64,000 nucleotides of DNA from Perkinsus olseni (lineage: Eukaryota > Perkinsozoa > Perkinsida > Perkinsidae): positions 62,001 to 126,000 of the forward strand of contig JABANP010000115.1 in NCBI GenBank assembly GCA_013115135.1, read 5' to 3'. The position numbers and the translations under genes were made by a program. This document shows positions 25,501-37,470 of this stretch, piece by piece. Positions within the stretch are counted from its first letter, which is position 1; each line of letters starts with the position of its first letter. The notes under the pieces were generated by a model, which saw nothing but the letters and a program-made list of their open reading frames with translations, did not search any database and was not told the origin of the DNA.

Positions 25501-27311
25501 GAATTCATCGAACCCCTAATAATTCTTTATTTTTTTGTTATTTTCTTGAATATCTTGGGCGAGATATTTCTCTCGATCGACCAAAATTTGTAAACTTCGT
25601 GGTATCGAACTGATTTTCCCTCAAGTTTTTGGGCGATCAGATCCTCGCATTTTCGATTATGATTTGACCGGCGGCTGTCGTCGTGCCATCAAATCAGGTG
25701 GGAGGGGAGTATCTTAGGTTGAAGCTGGTCTGTGATGGAACATGGTCCTTGTTAGGCGATAAGATATCCGGAACAGATAAGGACGAGAGGGTGCACGAAA
25801 TGTATAATTTTCTCGGAAATTTTCCGGAAAAACTTCGGGATTTTTCCTCAGGCTCGCTCGCATTGAAAAAACGGCCGCTGAGACCGGCCAAGTTTGCCCG
25901 ACCGAGTCGGACTGCCGACGCTTCCTTACGGCATCGGAATGGCAGGTGGACGCGGCGTTTACGAAATTGCGAGGTAGAGCAAGATTGCAAGTTTTCGATC
26001 GCAAGGGGGGAAATGTTCGGATGGGGAATTTTAGTTGTTAATTCTATGAAAAGAAAAACGAAGGAATTTGTGGAAAAGCAGAGTTAACGGGAAAGTTTCT
26101 TTTTCCTTTCATTAACTTATCGATTAATCTGGGACGGATCGGACGCCTTGTTATTTAGTGATTATATCGTACCATTTCGGCTCGTCTACAATCGATCGCG
26201 TGATCGATTCATCTCCACAGATTCTCTAGCTTGGCGACTTACTACTTTCGGCATCGGCCACCCGCCTCGCGGAATTGATCCTGATTCAATTTCGGCGGAG
26301 CGACGCAAAGGCGCGATTTACCTCCGCGGGCGAGACAAATTGGGAAGGCCAATGTTGGTCTTCCGAGCGCGGTTGCATGAACCAAGACAAATCGATCAAC
26401 AAGAGTATGGGTTATGGTCATAATCGATCGTCAGGGCGCGCGCTTTTTGCATCAGGTTCGAAAGGTATCTAGTGTATTGTGTGGAAAGATGCGTATCGAA
26501 AGTTGTTGATGATGGTTCGAAGGAGGAAACGCAGCAGCTGATTGTTCTGGCGAACATGTCTGGGTGCGGATACAATAATTTCGATGTAAGGCGATTTTCG
26601 ACGGAATTTTACGATTCGGAAATTTCTGTGAAGGATCGTCTGTAAAGACGTTCACGAGGCTGATCTCAGCAGGGAATTCATTATGGGAAGGCAGTATCTT
26701 TATAATGGAGTTTCGCCCGTGATACGTCAAAGGCCGTTTTCGCTTAGCGGAAATCGCGATCGGAGATGAGGCCAAATCACTTGGCGCAGCACACATACGT
26801 GAATTTACGATGTTTTTTCATATTGCGGGTGGCAGTTTTCCCACCCGAATTTGACAGTGGAAAAAATCGCATTTTTGAGGGGCTCGAGTGTGTGATTATT
26901 CTATGAGTTCTTCGATTTCAGGTACCCTCGACAAGATCGGTTGTGAGGTTGTTGGCCGATCGTTATCCTGAACGTATTGGGTCGATCTTGGTTACCAACT
27001 TGAACTGGGCTGGAAAGCAGTTTTGGAATATTGTAATGAAATCGATCACGTGATCGATATTATCGGCCTTGTCAGATTCGATCGTCTTTGTCTGAGCAAA
27101 CAATTTCGAAGATTCATTTGGTCCCTCGAGAAGACCCGGTGGAGTATCTTAGCCGGTTCATCGACCCTCGCAATGTACCTGCATTTTGTGGTGGTATCGA
27201 CACTTATGTGTAGGATGCCGGGATCGAACCTGTGCGGGTTTGATGTCTTCGTTTAGGTACAGTATCGAAAATGATGACCTATTTTCTGATGACGAAGAGG
27301 GCATCGAATAA
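22513..27311 (+). CDS. PH plus CRAL-TRIO (SEC14-type) lipid-binding protein
   Basis: The 3' half is a clear CRAL-TRIO domain that binds and transfers lipids such as phosphatidylinositol. Exons: about 25852-25975 (DCRRFLTASEWQVDAAFTKL, the CRAL-TRIO N-helix), 26221-26404 (GRDKLGRPMLVFRARL), 26456-26585 (VLANMSGCGYNNFD), 26922-27032 (LLADRYPERIGSILVTNL), 27076-27209 (YLSRFIDPRNVPAFCGG) and 27257-27311 (acidic tail, stop). The 5' exons 22513-22582 and 22941-23029 (YDEQECEEWFRAVKQAI) match the end of a PH domain. Between them, exons near 23387-23630, 23870-24038, 24520-24672, 25021-25204, 25250-25366 and 25641-25697 encode a middle region with FWSVEPLPNGRGSS and FMKYLSPNLRYAQ, which might be a START-like domain (weak). 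Some junction phases fail, and a TAG at 22938-22940 lies in frame unless it is an acceptor. The true start is not found. Introns are 43-52 nt near the 3' end. Confidence 0.75.
24448..24515 (-). repeat. Reverse-oriented tRNA-like sequence in a probable intron
   Basis: On the minus strand it contains GGTTCGATTCC (24482-24492 on plus as GGAATCGAACC) inside CCCTGGTTCGATTCCCAGG, with flanking sequence that could be an acceptor stem remnant. Intron borders here are not certain. Confidence 0.6.
25205..25249. repeat. 45-nt intron carrying ATCGATCACGTGATCGAT
   Basis: A perfect 20-bp palindrome (25223-25242) sits just before TTGTCAG. The same palindrome occurs in the intron at 27033-27075, also followed by TTGTCAG, and close variants lie at 26190-26209 and 27386-27403. 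Confidence 0.8.
27210..27256 (-). repeat. Reverse-oriented tRNA-like introner in the SEC14-type gene
   Basis: A 47-nt intron with GGGATCGAACC at 27220-27230, which on the minus strand reads CAGGTTCGATCCCGGCATCC, a convincing T-arm/acceptor-like string. Exons join in frame (phase 2) across it. Confidence 0.75.
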
Positions 27312-27869
27312 AATTCAATGCCATATTATTGGAATTTTGGTGTTCAAATATTCTATAGTATTCCATCGGTTTTTTCCGGTTGTTGATCGATCGCGTGATC
27401 GATTTGTGTTATGATCCGGGTGGAGATACGAGGGTCGGGAAACACAGGCTAGTTGTAATATTTTCCTCGTTATTTTCCGTGAAAATTGGAGGATTTCGAT
27501 GGACGGTAACCATGAAAAGAAAGGTCGTTCGCATGAGTAGAATCGTGATACCTCCTCAGTGCAACAGGGAAAAATCAAGGAAATTTTATTAGTTTTGGTT
27601 CTCTGAGCGAGCTAGATCATTCGACGCTTCCGGGCTCTCACCGTTAGTCCCGGTATTCTTCGGTATTCTACTCCCGATGTAGAGGGGAGGAGCTAAGACG
27701 GGTTTAGTGAGCACAGACAGTAGCGGTCAGGAAGAGGGTAGTGCGAACCTTCCCTTGAGAATTGGGTCTGAAAGTAATGTGATTATCGTATTCCCAATGT
27801 TATTTTCTTTCGTACCGTAAATTGACGAACTCCTGTTGCCACGCTCAGTTGTTGTTGGTCTTGAATACC

Positions 27870-30800
27870 ATGGATCTAACAGCTCGTACAGAACACCTCT
27901 TGACGAGAGTGCTCAGGGTCACGCTGGACCCTAAGGCGGCGGCCACACATAAGGATCTCGACTTGGTTACGGTGGAGGGAACGGCCGGGCCTATCAGGGT
28001 CGATATCGTAATGCTTTGGAAGAGGGATCGGAGGGGAAATCGATCGGTTGTTTTTTTGCGGGAAAATGCAGTACTTTGATTCGTAATTTTGCAGAAAATT
28101 CGCCCTCTGTATTCCCGGCAATTCTTTCACTAATAATTTTGCTCCTGGTTTTCTACGAGTTCACATTAGAAACTATCTGTCATGATTTGATGCACAGGCT
28201 GGGGCTCCCCACCTTGGGGGCGCGCTGGTTCCTGGTAATTTCTGAATTTTGTCTTTTCTCTGGGAGTCGGGTATGCGGGAAAATTTTCCAGCTTTTCCTG
28301 GTATGACCCGATATTGGCATGGATCAATAAACCGAATATTGGTTCGACTAAAACGAGCAAATTTGACTGAAATACCCAAAATTATCGAAAAGTTTGCTCA
28401 GCGTTTCCCGCTTTTTTCCGAGACTTTCCGGGCAAGCCCTGGTCAGAGCGGCGATAGTCTGTTATCAGTGGTCATCAGAGTTCGCTTCTATGGAGGCGAC
28501 GGAAGCATCGATTAAGAAAAATGCAAGGAGGGTTTTCGTCGGAGAACGGTGTTCAAAATGGGAAGAGATGCATCTTATGCGCGCGTCATGGCCGGATACT
28601 CTGTGATCTCATTTTTCGTTTCAGCTCGACGAAGTTTTCGTGGCTCGATTGAGCCAGCTGAACACCCTTGGAGCCCAGCTGTCGTACATGGTGGAAGTTT
28701 ATAACAGGATCGAAGACGAGGCTAACCGATCTTATCGCGGGGATTTACAGGATAAAATACACGAGGCGGTGGTAATGAGGGATTGTGGTGGAATCTTGCA
28801 ACCTTGCAATTCCTCAACGTATATATGTGGGATGGAATGGAAAGATTTCTAATGAAAATGTAGTAAATATCTGCACCTAAGTTTTAGCAGATATTTTGCT
28901 CGAGGGCCACGGAATTCATCGCATGTTGAATCCTTTTCGGTGTTCTTGTTGATATCCTACAGGTCCCCGGTTCGATTCCTGGTGACTGTATTTTATCCTC
29001 AGATCAAACCTCTGCGGGAGTGCCATATAAGATACCTGTCGATGGTGTTGCAATGTCCGGAGCTTTTCGGAAGGCCGTCGGCGGAGCTCTATGCTAGCGG
29101 AGCGGAGCTTGCTGAATTTGTAATAGCTGGGCTTCATGGATTCAGGCCGGAGGGCTCGCTCACCACTCATCGCGGAAAGGTGTTCAATCGTTGAATTTCG
29201 CGATGTTTCCGAAAGGAGTGGTATGGTAACACAACGGTTTAATACTGCTTCTTTCACTATGAAATCGATCTCCGATACTATTCGGTACATCTCCCTGAGA
29301 TTCTCCGCATAACAACCTCTGTAGAGAGTATCCCATAGCAGCAGCCTAGGAGTTAGCCAACATGTTGTGGGGGTTGTTCTTACTCGTCCCGGGTCGCTTC
29401 TTTGAAGTGATGATAGAGCTCGACGAACTTTTTCCCGCGTTTTTCCGGACCCCTCATTTCGATCACGTACGGCGACTTCGCGTAGAGTAACGCCGATGAG
29501 TTGTGAATGTACGGAAAAAATGGGTTTGGAATGTTCGTGAAAATGTGGCGTATCTTAGGTTAACTTCGGCCACATGCCGATGCCACTGTTGGTGAAGTTA
29601 GTGACTGAGATCAACGATAGTGGCGGATCTGAGGTGATATTGGGAGGTGGGGGAACTGTGGGAAGTCGGACGAACTCGATGTCGGTGTTGGAATTTTCGA
29701 TTACGGATTGGTATGCAGACATTTTTTTGCTAACAAAAATTTTAGAATTATTCAAAAATACTGTGAACCATCTATCCAGAAACCAGCGTACGAGCCATCC
29801 TCCAGAGGATGAATTATACACTGGATAATGGATGGTTTTTCTTTCGTACTAGACAACGCCGCGACAGCACCATCACTGGTGCTGATGCGTTTTCTCGCAC
29901 CGGTGACTGGGGCAGACGCTGGAGGAAAGCTCGTCGGGTTGGAGCGGATAATTTTATATTGCCGGTTTGATAAAAGTTTGGTGGCCTTTTTCCGAAATCA
30001 CACTGATGCTTTGTTGGTTTTTTTGTGAGGGACTGGCGGCCGTGTTGCTTCCTCGCGGTGACTCCGGGTCTCGCCCGGAAGATTCGTTCTGGGATCTTGA
30101 CGGGGAAAGATCAGAACTTGTCAGGTTCTATCGCCATTAATTTTGCCAGTAATAGGGAGCTGGACAAATAAAATCATCCAGGATCGCGGCCATGGATTGC
30201 ACCAGTGTGGAGCGGTAGGTGAGGGTGCACGGGGAAAATCATGAGAGAGTTGTGTTAGGGGCCTGAGGCAGCTAAGCTGGCTATGCTGATGAAGCAGCAG
30301 AAGGTTATTGCAGAGTTAGTTGTAAGTTGAGCTATTTTGTATCTTGCGTGGGTGACCTGAAGATACTTTCAGACATCGTTGCCTGTTTGGTACACGGAGC
30401 CCCCGCCAGCGCCGAGGATGCCGAATGATCGGAGGCCTCCGCAGAATAAAAATGCGTGAGTCGGAGCTGAGGAGTCGAATCCTCTTTTGCGTATACTTGT
30501 ACGTCAGGTTTCATCTACAGACTACTACTATTCTAGGGAAGATGCTCTCGCCAAGCGCGATTGACCACAACTTGCTCGATCCTCAGGAGGTAGTTAATGC
30601 TGTGATTCGGGGGAAATGTGGTATCGTGAAGTGCGAGCATGCGTGGAGATGTATGGTCTTTTTAGTTACCCAAGTCGGTGAAGAGGCAGAATTTTAATAT
30701 CTCGCGAATGTCCCTTGCCGGCCTGGGACAAATGATCAACACGGTAAGCTATTCCAGAGGTGGAGGCTTTCGGCAAAATGGTAAAGCAGAAAATTTCGAA

Positions 30801-33800
30801 AATTCTGGGCGGAGAATCGCCTGTAAGCCTAGTGCCCAACGATTCAGAGTCTGAATTTCAGACCTCTCAGATCCATGATGCATGCCCGCGCTGAGTGATT
30901 GGGTATGGCTGAAGGCTGTCACTTGAACTCTTCGTCTCCATCGATGCGGGCTCCCGTCTCGCTGGCTCGGTAGTTGAGCTCGCTTCCTCTCCTTGCCGAC
31001 TGAGCGATCGAGCTGTGGCTGAGCCAGACTGGCTTTGGAGGGCGGGTTTGACCCTCCGGGTCATGACTTCCTACTAGGATGGGTCTATCTTCCTGGGACT
31101 CCTGGTTCAGATGGGATAACATCAAATTAAGACAGGATTGTAGAACCATCAAGGTGTGCCAATGCGCGCGACCGCACGCGCGAATGCACGAAGAGCGCAT
31201 TACTATACGCTCGCCCTATCCGGCTGTAACGGTTGGACTCCTCGGGCTGTGAGTGTCTGTCAAATGGAAGCAATGGTAGAACAGTATAAGGTCACTGCCA
31301 CTATCATTGTTTTTGTGATGAACTACCACTTATCAAGATGTGGTTGAGGTACATTGCTAGTCCGATCAGGGCTTATCAAAAGAAGCACCTCTCTTCAATG
31401 GGGCGTATAATACTAGTATTCCTGCAGCGACTTCCCGACACATTTTGAGCCTGAAAGTTCTCAGTGTGTCAGGGCTGGACAGCTTGTGTTTTTCCGACCG
31501 GAGGAAACACCCGATATATCGATTAGCCGTTTCATCGCCTGTACTGTTGTTGTAACGAGGATAATTTCACCCGATTCTGCATTACTAACATTGAAGGCCA
31601 TTCATACTCTTTTCCAGGTGCGTGCTCAGCAGACGGCTGTCATAGACCAGACACTGCTGATCATCCAGCCGGCTCTCAGGGCGAATCAGAAAACTAGGAT
31701 GAAGGTTGGTAAAGGGTATGGTCGATCTCGGGAGCTCTGGTGGCGAGAATCTCATGAGACCCAGTATTGACGGGACTCTTGTATTCACGCACGCAATAGT
31801 TCGGTCCCGCATAATATGAAGGGTTATCCTTCTTTTCAAAGTTTCAAAAGTTTTCTTGAAGTTTTCCTTCGAGGATATACCCAGAATAATGGCAGGTATT
31901 GAGAGCAAAAAGACACACCGGGTTTCGAATCGCCCTCACGGGGTCTGATATCTCCCGCTTTTTCTCAAAAATTTTTGCCTCCCCGACTATGCCGGTCTTC
32001 CCTGGTGGTGAGGAGTTTCTCCTCCCACGGCATCGATTTTGGGTTTCTGTGGCGAACTGCGGAAAAATATTTTTCCCCCTTTTGCCCTCCAGGTGCTGCT
32101 CTGGCTAGCCTCAGCGCTCACCAACTCAGCTCAGCGTGCGACCATGGGCTGGCAGAATCAGAACTCTCCCAATGGCGCTGCCTTGGCGGACCAGCTTCAG
32201 GATGCTACTAGCCAACTACGTGAGTCTCGAGAATTCTCTTCTGGAGAGTGTCGTGCGCGAGTGGGAATTCTCCGTCTCTGGGAAGAGTAGGGGAAGGGAC
32301 CTTTTTGAAGGTCGAGGCTTCTGCTGGTAATTCAACCATTCGCATCGCCGCTGGCATCTCGCAATGAAGCGAGTAACGCTTGTTAGAATTTTCGACTTGA
32401 CTGTTCTGACGACGACTTCATATCCGTAATCATAATCGAAATGCACGAACCTTGAAACCATCTTCATTATCACGAATCTTGGTGATTATTACGGTATCGA
32501 GATTCACACGGTGATGCATGATATGATTGTTCATGCAGCGATTCGTTATGCGGTCGCCTTCCCTCGCTTTTATCATTTGTAATATCGTTGGCATCTCGCG
32601 GCGCTGCGACTAACTCTTGATAGAACTTCGGGCTCGGCTATTCTGATGGCGGCTTCGCTGTATATTGGTATGATGATTCATCATGAATCATGAATACCAT
32701 TGATTGATATTCATGATGGTATTCATCAAGAATACCATCATGGATAATTCGTGAATCATAGGTGGCATGTGTGGACCTCGAAACCATCTTCATCAACGTG
32801 AAATATGTCAATTACCACGGTATGAAGATTCTCACAGTGTGTCGCGATTTGCACGCATGGCCGCGCCGCGGGACGAGGAGAGTGAGCCATTGTTTTTGTG
32901 TTCAGATGGTAACCTCGAGCGTTTTCGTCTCTTGTCTCAAGGGATGCTGACCAAGATCAAAGGCGTAGGTTGAAGCGTGCAGAAGACGGGTAGAAAGATT
33001 CCCCCTGCTTCCAGGTCGTGTCTACTGGGTGCGGTCTCAACACGGCTTGGGTTATATTTGAGCTGTGCCTGCCCATCAAGCTGGAACAGAGCGCTGAGAT
33101 CGATTGCAGCATGATGATCTCGGAGAATCCTGAGGTTAAGACGGTAAGATGCGGAGTAGGTCGGATAAATCGCCCTTCCTTGGACCTGACTTGACCCTCT
33201 ATGCTCCATTCTGGAAGTATCAATGAGGATTTCTAAGTGATACTTTTAGAATGCTTCAATTTTCTCATTGAGAAGATTGCATATGATGCCGCAGTTGATT
33301 CGTTCATCTCAGATTATGGGTATCTTGCAAGAAGAGGCAAAGATGGGCGACTCAGACACCATTGCGAAGATTCCTCGACCGGACCCTCACCGCGCCACGA
33401 AATTCGTATCTCAGGTCGGTCATGGTGTTCGGAAAATTTCATTCGCGCGTTCTTTCATACGGACTCTCGTACAGTTCGCCGTGATATGGATTCGGTTTCA
33501 CTCCGACGCTGGGAAGTCCAGTCTGCATGGATGGGTCGAAATTAACGTTCTTAGAGGTTGTAGCTGTGTTTGTAGCATAAAATTTAGATATTCTGGGAAG
33601 CCGTCCAAGCTCTGCATATCTTTGTTTGTCCGGCGTTGAAAGAAGCAGAAACGATGTTAACGGCGGCGTCAGTGTTCCACCAGAAGCAGAAAATGGATCG
33701 TAAGCGACTTCTATGTGAATTTCGTGGCGCGCGAGAATTGTGCTTCTTCTCAGTTATGGCTGACGGATACGCTGAGTACCATTGTTACGACTCCGTAGTG

Positions 33801-36730
33801 GACTCTCCGAGGTAAGCGGGTGATCTTGCACCCTTGCTAGATCTTGCATTTCCTCAAATGTTTATGCTAGGTTCGTGGATTCCCTGGCTCACTGCATCAA
33901 CCTTATGATGTCGCTGTTCCTGGTGAAGGTCATCCCGGATGATACACCGGACAAAACGAAGCCGGCTGCGAGTGAGCGACTTCGGTGGCTTCGGACGATT
34001 CTCGACGTATCTTTGTTCAAGCGTGCTTGGGACAGAAATGGCTAGTTCGTGCTGAACTAACAGCTTGAGCTGTGACCATTTTTGTGATTGTGGCTTATTC
34101 TGGTTTGTTAAAACCACTGCGTTCGGTGATGTTTTTTCATTCGTTTTTTGGTGTCTCAATCGTGTATCACAATCGAGACCTCAATCGATCTCAATCGATG
34201 CGAGACCTTATCGTCGATCAGTGCTGCCAAACGCGAGCGCTCTTCGATGCTCGGTGACGTACTCACGGTGACGTAACGTCACTGACGTTGGAGCAATACG
34301 CACACTCGCGAAGACCGGGGTGGATCTGAGGTTCAGCGTAGCCGTCGGGTCTCGATCCATCAAGTGCGGCCTGCATTGGCATATCTGTAGATGAGAAATT
34401 TCGAACTGAACATGATACGTGGAAACGTGAGGTCGAAGCCTCGGGAGATTCAAGATGAAACTTTGTCACTTGACTCGCGCGATCGAGCCGCAATGCTGAG
34501 AGACACACTATTGATGGCAGTTGTAGTTTCGAGCGTTACAGGCGAGCTAGATAACAGATGCGCTTGACGGAGTGAAGTGAGTTGCCAAAACCGAGTCGGC
34601 AGAACCGACCACATGCGCGCGCGAAGCGCGCCCCCAAGAATATTTTCAAATTTCTCAGTATTTTTTATTTCATTCGACTCCATTCTTTTATGATATGCGG
34701 TATGAGGCCCCAGGCCGCGAAATTTCAATCTTCAGCCCCCGAAAACGAAGAAAACATCAGAAACGCAACATCAGCCACGATGCTTCAAACCCAAACTTGC
34801 GAGCTTCGCTCAATGAAGCTCGCAGAGAATGGCATCACTCCTATACGTAACGCTTCCAACCACTAGATTAGTGGCTGACGAGCGGTAATTATGATTCAAA
34901 ATTCATAATTTATGAATCAAAATTTATGATCAGCGATGATCATAGGCTTCTCGAGAAGTATCGAGGATGCTTCTAATTACTACACGTTTAGCTCCGCCGA
35001 GTTTCGACTGAGGATACCAAAGGCCCATTGCAAGCAGTATATGAGTATGGGCCATCAGACCATCAGCACTCCGCATGCCATGTGCAAAGAAGCCGCTAAC
35101 GTCATCTTGTAAGATCGGGTGAGATGATCCACTGTGGGTATTTATATTGATATTATAGTTTATACCCCATGTTAACTATAACCTTACAGACACATATATA
35201 TAGGTTTCTACACAATATTACCTAGAATATTTCTAAGAAATGCTTTCTCATAAGAAATGCATTGCATCTTCACCAGTACTGCGTGTATTGCCGTTTTTTG
35301 CGCAGGGGAAACGGTGAAAATCGAGATGTGAAACGCGAAATGTGTTTTTTCACAAGTGCTTTAAATTCCATTAACATGTTAGATCAATTTATTTATTAAT
35401 TTTGAGTATGATACCATGATAAACGTTTGATAATTTTTTCTGACACCTCTAGTTCTTCAGGTGGTGCTGGAGCAGATGCTCACATCATGCCTTGACCCAT
35501 GCATCGATCGTCTGGTCGGTCCCAAGTGTCTCGAGCTAAAGGGGAAGAGCTATGACTTCAACGAGTAGGTTGCAGTCGCTCTGGTAGCATAAATATTTAA
35601 CAATAATCAGGTACAATTTCGACCCGAAGGATTTGCTTAGAAAGCTGGCTGAAATGTAGGTCCCGGGTTCGATCCCTTGCAGGTGTATTTCATTTTGTAT
35701 CAGGTACGTCTACTTGGCGCGCGGCGGAGGAACAGAGAAGATCAGTCGTATTGTCGCTGATGACCAGCAACGCAACGCAACGCCTATTACCGGGGCATTA
35801 CACGCCTATTGGCGTATCGCCCCTACCACGACCAATGCACTCACGGGCAGTAACCAGTGGCAGCATCATGATGATGCCATCATCCCTCAACCCCAAAAAT
35901 ATGCAGTACGCACAGTGAAACATGATCGAAACGCTAAAGCAAAAGTGGCGAGGGGAACGAGGGAATACAGCTACTAGTCCACAACTACAGTGTAATCGAC
36001 TATGAGTATCAGGCAATATAGTCGGGCAGCAATGTAGCCAATACACAACCCGGACAGTACCACAGTCATGGTAGTAATCGTAGCGGCAAATCGACGGCGT
36101 AGAGACGAGAAGGGGGCATAGATAGATGGAAAGTGGGGAGGAGGGAATTTTTACCGCCACTCAGTCACCACCCGTTGGGTGATCGTCGAGTTCGGTATAG
36201 TCGGTCTAGCTTCGCATACTCCGAATGAGTATCACCCCCACGCCACGTTGAGGCGCTAGACCATATGGGAGTGATGACCAGCGATACTACAGTCCACAGA
36301 CTTTCAACAAGGTGGCGCAAAATCTTGCGCACCTTGGTCAATCTTGCATTTTCTCAGGCCGTTACCATACTGAGGCGGGAACGGTTGCTAGTTGGCGATG
36401 AGTTCAATGAGTTCGAAGCGTTCGTGAAGCACCTGAACGACACTGCGTCCAAACGTGAGGAGGCGATGGACAACGTTGAGGTACTCAGCCGACAACAATC
36501 TGCTTCGCTCCGCCTATCGTAACTAGATACCCGATAACTATCTCGACCCGATCATGGCTGAGGTGATGATCGATCCGGTGAGGCTGCCGGGCTCCGGTCA
36601 GATCATGGACAGGAAGCATACTTGGGTGTTTCAAACACCCAAGTATAAAACAGCTTGGTATCAGGCGTTGTTAACTCTCCGCGAGAATTCTGTCTTCAGT
36701 AATAATGCTAGTGAGGCCCACTTCAACTGA
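27870..36730 (+). CDS. Ubiquitin conjugation factor E4 (UBE4/UFD2), apparently disrupted
   Basis: E4 enzymes extend ubiquitin chains with a UFD2 core and a C-terminal U-box. Exon 27870-27998 (LLTRVLRVTLDP) matches the N-terminal start. Further exons are near 28625-28770, 29003-29184, 31618-31704, 32093-32219 (VLLWLASALTN), 32906-32964, 33015-33143 (LNTAWVIFELCLPIK), 33295-33414 (RATKFVSQ), 33588-33699 (IFWEAVQALHIFVCPAL), 33754-33811 and 33871-34046. After a gap come 35461-35564 (DRLVGPKCLELKGKSYDF), 35611-35655 (FDPKDLLRKLAEM), 35704 to about 35770, 36358-36480 and 36527-36730. The last exon begins a U-box (NYLDPIMAEVMIDPVRLPGS) but leaves the family after 'IMDRK' at a palindrome. Core segments expected between 34046 and 35461 are not found, so the copy is probably broken or rearranged. 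Joined exons from 31618 to 34046 keep phase well. Confidence 0.8.
28961..29002 (+). repeat. tRNA-like introner tail in UBE4
   Basis: The 3' part of an intron: GGTTCGATTCC at 28969-28979, then TGGTGACTGTATTTTATCCT and CAG. This is an exact B-box consensus with the same tail as the two introns above. Confidence 0.8.
34050..35460. other. Repeat-filled gap inside the UBE4 locus
   Basis: About 1.4 kb where the second half of the UFD2 core should be encoded. Instead there are palindromes (GTCTCAATCGTGTATCACAA and its partner near 34150-34175, AT-rich dyads near 34890-34945) and no ORF resembling the family. Confidence 0.5.
35656..35703 (+). repeat. tRNA-like introner in UBE4
   Basis: A 48-nt intron that is little more than GTAGGTCCC, GGTTCGATCCC (35666-35676), TTGCAGGTGTATTTCATTTT and GTATCAG. 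Splicing it joins the FDPKDLLRKLAEM and YVYLARGG codons in frame (phase 2). Confidence 0.85.
36618..36646. repeat. Perfect palindrome at the U-box truncation point
   Basis: CTTGGGTGTTT and AAACACCCAAG flank a single C. It begins directly after the codons for the conserved U-box 'IMDRK', where homology to the family stops. Confidence 0.85.
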
Positions 36731-36753
36731 GAAACAGATGAGCGTATCCAGCT
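36699..36753. repeat. Dispersed 55-bp repeat, copy A
   Basis: This sequence (GTAATAATGCTAGTGAGGCC... to ...GTATCCAGCT) is repeated at 47779-47833 with only a few differences. The terminal codons of the truncated UBE4 frame, including its stop, come from it. Confidence 0.85.
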
Positions 36754-37080
36754 AGAGGACTAGAGGTTCTTACATCGTTCCAGAATTGGCATGCAGTCAT
36801 CTTTTATGAATCTCAGATATTCAATCTCTCGACTTCCTTGCTTGTAACCGAGCGGTGTCTTGTAGTCCCGGCGGCACGACACGAGCTGCTACTTGACCAG
36901 AGAACAGCCCCACGTAGCGGTATGGTAGCGAGGTGACCGTCCCTTGTACTGGAGCTCTGCTGCACGACAACACATGCGGTAATGGCTCGCCCGGGTTGCC
37001 CTTGAAAGACGTGCAATAGCAGCGATGCAGCTTTTTTCCGTTTAGCGGCTAAACTTGAACTAAACTTTAACTTGAACTAA

Positions 37081-37105
37081 AGAATGGCTAAACTTTAGCC
37101 ATTCT
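37081..37105. repeat. Perfect 12-bp-arm palindrome
   Basis: AGAATGGCTAAA, one base, then TTTAGCCATTCT. It sits in a region of repeated CTAAACTT and CTTGAACTAAA units (37046-37095). Confidence 0.85.
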
Positions 37106-37367
37106 CGTAATCTTTTTCTGCGCATTCGCAAGAGCGTTTCGAATTACTCTCTTCTCAATGTCAGGTACACTTGCTTCAGTCCGAAGGACAGAACTCGTAT
37201 ACTCACTGAGTATTACTCAGAATGGGAGCAAAATGCTGGGTTACCCAGCCTGGGTATGGGACTCCTTTAATGGGAGTGTTGCCATCTCGCCTCGGGACTC
37301 TGGTGGCGAGCGTTCGCCGAGTACCAGGGGCTTAGGCGGTGTTGCTTCTCGGTTGTTGCTCCTACGC

Positions 37368-37470
37368 AACGCAAGGCGAGAAGGAGTGTAAAGTCTTCTA
37401 CCTAGTTCTATTCGGGGGGGGGGGCGGGAGTATTAGCTATGCACAGGACGATCGGCGCATAATGAGTAAC
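37368..37470. repeat. Dispersed repeat, copy A
   Basis: Shares CAACGCAAGGCGAGAAGGAG-type sequence and GACGATCGGCGCATAATG with 52177-52285 in the same order and similar spacing. A G-run of 11 or more lies inside this copy. Confidence 0.75.

Noticed and set aside
35140..35240. AT-rich stretch as a replication origin
   Set aside because: No repeated initiator site or other support; AT-rich tracts are common in this region.
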